From Zerene cesonia (taxonomy: Eukaryota > Arthropoda > Insecta > Lepidoptera > Pieridae): 64,000 nt of DNA. The DNA lies in contig NW_024045132.1 in assembly GCF_012273895.1 (NCBI RefSeq), positions 2,728,001 to 2,792,000 of the forward strand, read 5' to 3'. Under the pieces are notes generated by a model. The model was not told where the DNA came from and made no database searches. It saw only the letters and a program-made list of their open reading frames with translations. Below, piece by piece: positions 1 through 12,100 of the stretch. Position 1 is the first letter of the stretch; each line of letters begins with the position of its first letter. A program made the translations under genes and the position numbers.

Positions 1-52
1 AACACATAATATATAAATTATAACATTATTAATGATACTTTTCCGATGACAG

Positions 53-160
53 TCACACATATTCACGTGGAAGGGTCACACGAAGGGCGTGGCGGCGGTC
101 CGCTGGTTCCCCAAAACTGCACACCTCATGCTATCCGCCGGCATGGATTGTAGAGTTAAG
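53..160 (+). CDS. CDC40: CDC40 exon: WD repeat 1
   Basis: Encodes [20 protein letters not shown] and then [12 protein letters not shown], the first WD blade. It ends at a GT donor at 161 (GTTGGT, a weak match) in phase 0. The acceptor AG at 51-52 is plausible but follows a poor polypyrimidine tract. Confidence 0.88.
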
Positions 161-3100
161 GTTGGTATTATTTAGGTATATGTATAGGTATACATTATGT
201 GTATGTATAAAAAAATCAATGAAAAATTATATTAAATATGTCTTGTTTTGTACAGTAAATGTTGATGATTAATTAGATGATGAAACATTTGACATGATTA
301 AAAGAGTTTTATGTAATATTTTTCAGGATCTTAATATGTTAGAGTAGTAGATTAAGTGTATATTTATTTAGGTTTATTAAATAAGATACAGTTTGAAATC
401 AGATGTAAACACCTATATCAAAAAAGGGCATTATCTACACACATTAAATTTGTTCCATTTATAAATCGTTTTAAAATATTCCTTTTGCGTAGGGAATAAG
501 GTTGAATTTGCAATTAAAGATAAATGTAAACTATGAAATAATGTGCAATTAGTTAGTTTCATTTTTAAATCGTTTTCAAATATTCCTTTTGACATAGGGA
601 ATAAGGTTGAATTTGCAATTAAAGATAAATAATATTTTACGTACGTTTAATTATATACGTTTTCCAGATATGGGAAGTATACGGCGACCGCCGATGCGTG
701 CGCACGTACTTCGGCCATAGACAAGCGGTGCGAGATATCAACTTTAACAACGAGGGTACACACTTTTTATCTGCGGGTAAGAGTTAAAATCATTTTTTTC
801 CCCTCTTGATACCATTATATTCTCGTGCCTGAATTATTGCACTGCTATTTTTTCCTATGGAATTATCATATATTTGGCAATATGTGATGTACTTAGCTAT
901 AAGGTTAGGTTAAGTGTTTGATTTAATAAACAATTTGAATTTGAATATTAATGTACTAGCTGCGCCCCGCGGTTTACCCCGCGTAAGTTCGTATCCCGTG
1001 GGAATATCGGGGTAAAAAGTTGCCTATATGTTATTCCACTTGGCCAGCTGTCTACGTACCAAATTTCATTGCAATCGGTTCTGTATTTTTTGCGTGAAAG
1101 AGCAACAAACATATACACATCCTTACAAACTTTCGCATTTATAATATTAGTAGGATATAATATTAGTAGGATAGTAGGATAGTAAGACTAGTAGGATTTC
1201 TGTTTTCTATTTGCCAGCCGTTGATATAAAAAGATGAACACTCAACATTAAACGCAAAATTCCAAATTATGCGCTCTTTCCAAATATTCTCGTGTCACTC
1301 ACTAGGCGCACTCGTGCGCACACTTTATAAAAACAACTTTAAATAATTCGCATAAGGATGAATTTGCAAAACCATATGCTTAAAGCATAGCTATAACTCC
1401 TTAGTATGATTGGTGAGTGTTTAGTGACACTTTCGAGACTGTGCATATTGGAATAAAATGTTAATAAAGAAGAAAAATTGTATATCCTACTTCCTGCTAA
1501 ACTTATCCTACTAATATTGTAAATGCGAAAGTTTGTAAGAATGTGTGTGTGTTTGTTGCTCTTTCGAAATTTGGTACGTAGACAGCTGGACAACTGGAAT
1601 AACATATAGGCAACTTTTTATCCTGATATTCCTACGGCATACGGACTTACGCGGGTGAAACCGCGGGGCGTAGCTAGTATTTAATATTATTATTTAAAGA
1701 CCTATATATTTTTGTTATTCGACAGCATACGACCGCTACATAAAGCTATGGGACACAGAGAGCGGAGAGTGTGTGAGTCGGTTCACGTCACGGAAAGTGC
1801 CATATTGTGCTAAATTCCACCCCGATACTGACAAACAGCACCTGTTCGTGGCCGGCACTTCTGATAAGAAGATTATTTGTGTAAGTGTGCTTTGTAATAC
1901 TTAATTAAATAATTTATTCACAGATCAGTTTAAGCAAGAAGTTATAAATATAAAAAAAATCTTACAACTTAATCGATATTGCTATTTTATACTATTTTAT
2001 TAATTAATTACTTAATGTTTTTTAAAAATAAAAATATTTTAGTTCTTAGGCGGGGTTCGAACCCGCGTCTCTCGCCTTACGAATGAGGCGGGTAAGAGTA
2101 GTTACCACTACTCTTTTCACGCCATCTATTGAAACATTGATTAAAACTCTTCCAATTTGAAACATTTCAATTTTAACAATATTTTTTCTATACTACGCGG
2201 TATCTTTTGAATCGAATTTTTGGTTATGTCTTATATCATTAAATGCAATTTATTAATTTAATAATTTTATTAATTAAGATTTCAAAATAGTTAAGTGGAT
2301 TTATTACCGATATTTTAACAATTTCTCTGTGCGTTTGTATCAATCACTGAGTGGAACTGAGGGAATTAATTTATCTCTTTCTTTAATTTTTTTTGTTAAA
2401 AAAACTATATTACGATGTGTTTTCTTTCACTTATAAACAGGAAACTTTTGTATGTTCCCACCAAAAGCACCGAACTGATTTAAAAAATTCTTTCACCATT
2501 CGAAAGCAACTGCACTCGAGTGACATTGCTATATACATACCACGGGCCAAGCCGGGGCGGGCAGCTAGTGTACTATAACTTCTTTACAATGATGTAGTGG
2601 GACACAAGAACTGGTGAGGTGGTGCAAGAGTACGACCGGCATCTCGGCGCAGTGAACACTATCACCTTCGTTGATGAGAACCGGCGCTTCGTCACCACCT
2701 CCGATGATAAGAGCTTGCGCGTTTGGGAGTGGTGAGTTTTTTTATTATTTATAAACAATCATCATCATCATCATTAGCCCATGTATGCACGAACTCGGGC
2801 TTCCTATTAGCGTTCAGACCATAATGCCAAGTACGGGTTGGCAGATGTCACATAATTCTCGGACATGCCGGTTTCCTCACGATGTTTTTCCTGCACCGTT
2901 TCAAGCACTGGTGATGTTATCGACATGCGCAGATACATTGAAAAATCAATTTGTTTCCTGCACGCTCGCCCGGTCTCGAACTTTGACTCATCGATTTTAA
3001 GTCCGAGGTTCTCACCATTGAGCCAACACTGCGATCCATTTTAATTAACAATTTAATTTAATGAAAAAATAATCATAATATCTCCATACTACATTATCAA

Positions 3101-6100
3101 ATAAAATTGACTCATCGATCTATGATCTAAGCTAAATGATCGTATAATAGCCTCATTTTTTCTAACCCACCAGTCGGATGTTTAACGTCCTTTATTGTAA
3201 GGGTTGCCTGCTAGATATCGCTGCCGAGCGATGAGCTATTTGTTTCAATAATAAATTATAATTTTTTTCAAGAATAAAAGAATTTTCATTCATTCATTCA
3301 TTCATTCATTCATGTCTTAGGAAGAGCTTCCGGAAGGAGGACCTTCCTTGGCGGTATGATATAAGCCATTCGTTATCCGCAGGGACATCCCCGTGGACAT
3401 GAAGTACATAGCGGACCCGTCGATGCACTCGCTGCCGGCGGTGACGGCGTCGCCCAACGGCAAGTGGCTCGCGTGCCAGTCCATGGACAACAAGGTGGTG
3501 GTGTTCAGCGCGCTCAACCGCTTCAAGATGAACAGGAAGAAGACCTTCGCCGGACACATGGTCGCCGGGTACGCCTGCTCCGTCGACTACTCGCCGGACA
3601 TGAGGTGAGTTGGGGGTGGGAGGGGGAGGAGGTTATTCCTCTTCGGTGAGAGGTTAAATGGGGGGGGGGGGGGTAGTTGTTTATTTACACCTTGATAGAT
3701 CTGAGTTAAGGTAGATAGGGATAGAAGGTTGGGGTTTTATACCTCGCCGGTGGTGAGGTAAAATGGGGAGGGGGGCTGTGTTTTTAAATCTTGACAGATA
3801 TGGACTGAGTGACGAGGTGGTGATGGTGGAAAAATTGTATTTTTATGCAACCGATAACAGAAGTGTCGATTTTTTAAGTAATACTTTGGTAGATAATAAA
3901 AAAAAATGAATATTTTATGTCAGAAATAGCAAACTAAATCTACTACTAGATCAGCCAGCACCTGCGTCTTATAAATCGAAACTCAGTTCTCAACTGAAAC
4001 AGTTTAAGTGCCGTGGATTGATTGTTTCGACATCATTAATTATTACAAACGTGTACCATACCATACCAAAGATAAGAATAAATAAAAATTTTAACGTAAA
4101 TATATGAATATGGGTTTTTCTTTTTCAATGGGTTTTAACTTCTAATGCTTGATTAGATTTAATTATATGCATACAACTAGCACCCGTCCGCGGCTTCGCT
4201 CGCGTACGTGAAAGTGGTTCCCGTATAAACTTTCTATTTAGTTAAAGCTTTGTCTAGTTGCTATTAGATGGCGTTAAGTGAATTGTCTGGAATTATATGG
4301 TTTAAATGTTTCATAACGATATCATACTTTTTGTCAAAAAAATTTACGTGAGCTAATAATACAGTACCTAAACCGGTTATAATTAACATTATTTTGATAA
4401 CACATAATAATAAAATAAGTAGAAATTACAGTGTAGCAGCAAGTAAAGTTAATTGTAATAAGCATTTTCTTATTTTAAATTGCAATTGAAAAAACAAGCA
4501 TTAAGGCTTAATTAGGAATCGGGGTGAGGGGGGAGGGTTCTGTGCCGTCTAAAAGCAGGAGTAATTCCAGAGTGAAAAAGTACAGAGCTATTTAGGTCAT
4601 ATATTCAAGTCGCTGTGTAAGTAACATAAATACAACGATCCAGCCCACTATAGAGTACCATAGAGTGGTAAAGACGTTACCTGTTATATGAGCTCTTCAA
4701 GGGATTTATTTAGTATTCCAATTTAACTTTAAAAATTACCGAATATAATGTTCATTAAAAATAAATAAGGTAAAGGACGATTTTGATCTAAATTAAATGG
4801 CCAAGGTGATTGATAACTATATTAAAAATTATAATGCTTTTTTAGATTAGAATTTATATTGTTTAGGAGAAAGTAGCAAGGCAATTAAGTTGTGTTATAA
4901 AATTTATTAGTTAAAGAGAGATATGATTACAATTAACTATTAACTCAATTGTGGTACTATTTCATTATAGGCCATTTTTTATTATATAAAATTCCGTTAT
5001 TGGTTTGATGTATAGAAAGAAAGAAAGAAAGAAAATAGATTTATTTATGCAAGGTAAAGTTATCAAGAATAATTTGATTTACAAAAAGATAAATAAACCT
5101 CGAATAAACAGGAGATCCACTCAGTGTACAAGAGTCTAAGCCCATTAAAGGATCTTAGACTCTCCACTGATTTTCAGTGGATACCACATTGACCTCCTGA
5201 CAGCATCTCATAGGTGTTTTGCCAGCAGTCGCAATGTATGCGATGGATAATCGCAAAAACACGGAACTGTCTTCAGCATGTAAACACTTCATTAGAATAT
5301 TTCGTTTGAATCAACCTTACGAACGTTTTTTCTAGTTACCAATGCAAAAACGTTGTTAAAAATCAAAATTCCGTGTGTGGTTTATAAGAAGAAACTTAGA
5401 AACAGACGGACAGAGTGGAGAGCGGCTTTGCTTCATATAACTATTTTTAAACAAAACACAATTTGTCAGAACTAGACAAAATTTAAATGAAAAGAAGAAT
5501 CATAATAATCGTCATAATATTTTTTACTCGGCGGACGACCCAGTAAAAAGTTATGACGTAACAAACACAAAATATGGTCGAATCTTTTTTGGAAGTCGGT
5601 TAAAAATGTTGTGCTCCAAATTTTATTGCCACAGAAATATTTACAATTATTATAGTCATAAATGTTATCTTTATATATATTATAAAAATCGCACCAGTTG
5701 CAACGCTAGTGATTTAAGAACGGCCAAATGGATTTAAATGATTTTTGCTTTGTTGTATCTCTCTCCGGGATTAATTTTTGAAAACGATAATAACTTAACT
5801 TGTTATTTATTAACTAGCTGCGCCCCGCGGTTTCACCTGCGTAAGTTTGTATCCCGTAGGAATATTGGGATAAAAAGTTGCCTATATGTTATTCCAGTAG
5901 TCCAGCTGTCTACGTACCAAATTTCATTGCAATCGGTTGAGTAGTTTTTGCGTGAAAGAGCAACAAACACACACATCCTTACAGACTTTCTCATTTATAA
6001 TATTAGTACGATAGTACGATTAGTACGATATGCATTGTCATCGTGAGAATGCAGTTACTATGGCTACGAGGTCGAGAGATTAATCACATCAGTTACGACT

Positions 6101-9100
6101 GAACAATTGATATAAAATGTCATTGTCATCTTTATTTGTGTACATACAAATAATTTAAACCACTATACTAATATATAAAGCTGTAGAGTTTGATTGTGTT
6201 TGTTTGCTTGAACCCGCCTATCTCAGGAGGCTACGGGCCGATTTAGATTAAATTTGGTACAGTGATAGTTGGAGACCACGGGGACCATGTGGAAAAAATC
6301 CGCCAGGTCTGTTTCAGCGTATAAAATTTTGCAGCTCGCGCAAACGAAACCGCGGCATAAACTTTATTGATTATTGATATTGACATTTGTCGAATTGATC
6401 CCCAATTGCTTATCCGACCGGAGTAACCAATATCCATATTGAAGCCATTACTGCCGGTTTTTCATCTTTTCTTAATTTGTCATTATTATCAATAACAATT
6501 ATGTCAATACTATCTATTGGTATATATATTTTTTATATCTCGAATAGAGGATATTATATGTGGTAAGAAATATATCACAAAACTAGCTAACTTTAATGTC
6601 CTTGTACACTAGCAATGCGAAAATTGCCCTCTTTTTAACGGTTTGTCAATTTGGAAACTTACATTCTACTAAAGATATGTTAGGTATACATTATACATTA
6701 GACAACTTCGTAAATATGTTAAGCTGATCTAGTTTTTGAGTTTCGGGTCTCATATAATATTTAATGTATCCACTTTATACATAATTCAGAAAATTAACAG
6801 CTAAGGTATTCTGGCCCCATCTTGCTAGATGTAACTTGAGCATTCCTCTCTTTGGGCGCTTAGTCAAATATTTTCATATCACTGGCAATTAAATAAACAT
6901 ATAGTGTGAAAGCACAACGGATAAATATTAGCATAAACGCGATTAAAATTCATATAAATTCTATTTACATTATGAGTACAAGAAATAGGCAAGAATAAAA
7001 AAAAAATTATGGCCAGCCAATCTAAATGTCAAAGTAATCAATTTTTTTTTGGTGTCGTTTCAAACTTATTAAAATCTTATTATAAATTCAAAATCGCTTT
7101 TTTTTGCATTCTCAAAAATGGTTTTTGCCAATCTCGTTTTTTTATAATTTCGATATTTACATAAAGCAAAAACAACATTTTATATATACGAGACATTGGA
7201 AAAAAAGATATTTTTTTTAAAGATCAGGTTTCATGTCAAAGACCAGCGTTAATGTACAATTTGTATAAATAATAATTAATAGTTGACGCGTGCCCCATTC
7301 GCTCGGCGCTGAATAAATTGTTATTTCACATTAAAATATTTATTATAAAAATATAGCCTATTAATGATGGAATATTGTGTTCTACTGGTGAAAGCATTTA
7401 TAATTTTTTCAGTAATTACAGAGATTTATATATTAATGCTATAAACCAGGATACTCGGGCCATTTTTAGTTCGTTAATATCAACCTTAGTCACTATGAGT
7501 CGCTTCATTTTAATGATATGCCCAATTGTTTTGGGATAACGTCGCGTGCCACGCAAATTATGTGACTATGCGGTTTTTAAATTAATATTAACTAAGCAAC
7601 AGTAAATTTAATAATTACTTTTATGTCACGCTTCACGAGGTTTAGTGTTATCAGATGTTTCTTTGTGGTAATAGTAGCGAAGTTTGGATGTGTGCCCGGA
7701 TTATTCTTAATACATGAGACTTAAACATAACTGGCGTAATCCAGTTTAAACCTGATATATGTACATCTCAGTTTAATCTTCAAAAGAACTCATATCGATA
7801 GAGATATCAAGAGTTATATAAATATAAACTGATTTCATGCAACGTTATGTTCAATCTTTTAATAATTAAATTATAATAATAATTAATTTATACAAGTACC
7901 AATAGCTATCGTCAGTTTTTTTCTTAGCTGCTGTACCGGTTCAACGTTCACCTGAGTGTTTATACACACTACTACGTGGAATGTTTGCTCTGCTAGCACT
8001 ATTCATGAAAAGTGTAAAAAAAATAAACCCTGCTAAATTTTAGAGGACAAGGTCTATTCTTTATCCACTTTTGTCTTTTTGACCGTCCTTTTTTTATTAA
8101 AGTACTGATCGCGTGTAACTGATACAATAACTACAGATAAAATTGATATGTCACAACATGCTATATACAAGTGTTTGTGATATAAATAAACATTCTATTA
8201 TATCATAATCGTAAAACTGCTTGGTCATTGTTTTGGGGCAAAATCAAGGATCTGTACCTATTGAGCGTTTGTCAATGGAACGTGCTTTTTTTAATATTGT
8301 ATAAATGTATTATACTATGTTGTTTGGTATACCATTGCTTAGCTCTGTACTTAGAACTATTTTATTTCAGTAAGGCAATGCGTCCAACAGCGCACGTGCA
8401 AATAACGAGTTTTTGTCGAAATCGCATGATCGCTAGATGGTCACGTAGACCGAGCTTACTGGCGATATCTTAGTCTCATAAAATGTTTTTACTGTAAACA
8501 TTGGCACGGATATGACACTGAACCCAGATAGCTGATATGACAAAACAATTTTTTCTTCAATATAGAAGTCTATTTCGGAGGTTAAAAATTAAAAGACAAA
8601 TAATTTCATGTAACCATTGTGAAATACGAAATCTGTATAGCATACATTGTTTTGTGTAATATCCAGAATATAACAGAAAAACAGCTCTATTGTTACTTAA
8701 TAAATTAAAAAATCTGGCCGTTTAAAGTGGGTTGAAATCGCGCCCAAAGAAGTCGGTTACAAACAAACAAACATACAGGTGAAGCTAATAAAAAGCGTGT
8801 AAAAACCGAACAAATTGTAGGAACTTCAAGCTTAAAAATTAAAATGCCTAAAATAAATAAAAAATGTGTCCTGTACTCCTGCTATTTTATGTTTAACCTC
8901 GTTTAATATGCATGAGTTGAGAAAAGATCGGCAAAATCGTTATAAGTAAAAAAAAAATCTATGTTTTTTTACACCAGTTTCGTACTTGGAATATTCATCA
9001 AGTGTATAAAAACATGAAAAAACTATTAGCGCTTTTATAGGTACTTATTATTCAACGTCGTTACAGATCGTTACTGTAAAAAACATTTCCATTTAGGGAG

Positions 9101-12100
9101 GATTAAAATCGTTCTAATATAAAAACTTAAGATAACTTAAAAGCTTGGAATGTTAGCCATTTTAATGAATGACCTGTTTGACCACAGTAGCTTATATTGA
9201 AAATGGAATAGCCGATATCGTTACAAAGTAAACAATTTTTTGAATAAGACAAATGAGAGCGAGGTTTATCAGTGTTGTATAAGAACTTATCTATATTTAA
9301 TATCTTGAGGTTTTACGTTAATACCTAAAACCACTTCGGTACTATGTTTCACTCAGGTGTATTATGTACAGATATTACAAACATCACTTTTAACAAAGAC
9401 CTAAACCGCCTTCAGATTGTCGGAACTAGACCAAATTGAAGTGGGGCCATATATGGGAGGCTTTCAAATAAAAAAAACAATCATAAAAATCGATTCACCC
9501 AGTAATAAGTTAGGAGGTAACGAATACAATAAAATACAGTCGAATTGACAAACTGACCATGGGTCTCAAGTCTGAACAATACATAACGACAGCGATGGTT
9601 TATTCAATGTAATACACACAGTATATAGAGAAGCACACAGTAGTATTGTTGTTCGTGTACCTTTGATTTCGTAGTAAAAGCCGAAAATTAGTAGACAATG
9701 CCCCGGTGGACACAAGTGTAGATATATTATGAAAATGCTGATCATTGTTAACACGAGATGACGATATGTAATCTCTCACAGCACAAGTAGTATATTCCAT
9801 TTTTTCATCATTTGTAACGTGTTTATGTATCACTGTTAATCATATACGTATATTAATATAAGATACCTACAAAAATTAAAGTGTCCCGAGCTGCTAACTA
9901 CATGGCGTATGTAGCTCGGGCTCGTTCGTACCGCGTCTCGCCCCATGTCTGCCGCACGATTGACAATTCTAAACGTCTTCGTTGAACGACTGTATAGATT
10001 AGACTGTGGTAAACCTGCAATATGAATATTTGCAAATCTATAAATGATATATTTTGCTTATGACGTCATTACTTTGATAATCAAGGAAAACAAAGGGTTA
10101 TTTTATAAATGAAAACACTCTGCATAACAGTAATGAAAACGTGTAATTTTAATTTTGTATGTCCGCAATATTTGTTGAGGTAAGTTATCAATGTGAGATT
10201 TTGCGCTTAATGTTCATGATATAAAGGAAATATCTTAATCTACGCTCTATATCTAACTATTTAACTGTATCACATTGGTTTTCGTCATATTTCAAGAATT
10301 TGAAGATATCACAGTTCGTCCGCAAATAAAAAGAGGGTTTTTTCTTTTACCCTAATAATATGGATATTAAAAAAAAAGTAAAAATAGAAGGTTGGCCAGT
10401 GAGGCGTTTTGTTCTTATAATAATAAGTAATTCTTGTTTACTTGACTGGCTAGTTTTACATTACCAAAGGACGATCAACTTTGGTATTTGAGGGGACAGA
10501 TTAACTGACTGAAAAAAGATACTTGTTTCGGATTCAGTATTTATAATGTGTTGAACCAATTAAATTAAGAGATAAGAATGATTTCTGTGAAAAGAAAACT
10601 ATCCCATTAGTTTTGACGTTGGAGCCGTGATGATTCGGTTCTCTTTCGTCTCATCGTATAGAAATACGCTATTAGCAGAAGCTAAGCCTGAATTCCATCC
10701 CTTTGCCTTACAGGTACAAATTTACGTTTTTGTGTATGGATAAACAAGTAGCTTAATATCAGTATCCTTGTACTACTAAACTTGGCCTCATATCGCATTC
10801 CGACCTAAATGTTATTGCTAGGCGTGTGGTGACCTCGCGCGAGCTTATAATATGAAAATTGCATTAGTGCATTGAATACATAAAACTGTTATTCAGTTTA
10901 ATTGGTCAATCGTCTCATTTTTTTTGGATTATCCACTCTATGGCATTAAACAAGGCTGAATAGATTCATCATTTATTTCTCGACTCAATAGATAAAATAA
11001 CCATAAAACTGACTTCAACCAAATTAACCACTTAAAATCTGCCTCCCTTTTTCAATCGCCTATCAAATATGTTAATTGTTTGAAGTAAGTTTAGTAGTTA
11101 TTGTAATTGTTGACTCGAGATATAAATTATACATCTATAAAACAATGTAATTCTGACCATCATTGTAAGATACTTATTCATATCGTTCATTTTATTGACA
11201 GTCTGCTTTTAGTCACACACCAATCAAGCCGCGACTTCCGAGGGGTGTCGATAAAAGTGTCAGGGTGAAATTGCGATGACAATTGACACTGAGTAGTCAA
11301 TATAAGTGCATACGATATACACACGTAAATTGCTTGAAGTCTTTAGTTCTGTTCTAACTTCAGATGGACTGAAAATTTGCATTCCCTAATAATCCGATTG
11401 ATGTTATAAAATATTGTAATGACACTGAAACGATTGTGTTAATGTATTGACTCTAAAATGTCTAGGAAAAATATGTAAAATCGAATATAAATTCAAAGTA
11501 AAATGTGGTAATATAAAATATTAATATCATAAAATATTTTCGAAAATAATACATCGTAGAACAACACAATATTATTTAAAGTAACTTGCGAATGTACTGT
11601 GTAACGGTAGGAAATATATTTCGTTGTTTATTAATTAACATCTAATAAGAAATCAAGTTCTCAAACCTTAACCTAGGCATTGGTATTGGTAGCTTTTCAA
11701 TATTTGCATTTTAATTGGTTTGCGTGAGAAGATGAAATTAAAGCATTAATCCAATCATATAATAAAACATAATTTATAGGAAATTATGCCTCCGCCCCAG
11801 TAGTGTACTAGTAACCTAGTTTATCCTTTTAACTTCCCAGTTGTAACGAGATGGGAGGTCTATGACTATGTTTCTATGCGAATAATGCACGAAGCCGACA
11901 TAATTCGAAATTATTGCTATGCATAAAAGGATCATAAAACAGACATTGAGCATCTTGTTTTATTGAATTCGTACTTATTTGTTTTTATGTAAATAAATAA
12001 TTATTTATTTAGCACTTACTGGATAAATAAACATAAAGCATCGGTTAATTCATAATATAAAACCCAAAATATCAAATATTAAATCAACCACAGATAACAC

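Larger units (their letters stand above)
3605..9880. other. CDC40 long intron, left part
   Basis: No coding exon. G-rich at 3605-3780 with a run of 14 G at 3660-3673. A Helitron-like 3' end at 4177-4240 (minus), a (GAAA)5 tract at 5015-5034 leading an antisense LINE tail to about 5285, interspersed repeats at 5401-5605, 8700-8810 and 9400-9555, a Helitron at 5814-6011 and a Helitron-like fragment at 6167-6355. The rest is AT-rich with nothing recognised. Confidence 0.55.

Noticed and set aside
3306..3649. Several overlapping ORFs around the CDC40 exon 3383-3604
   Set aside because: Only the frame giving [16 protein letters not shown] continues correctly across both splice sites; the others are shadows.
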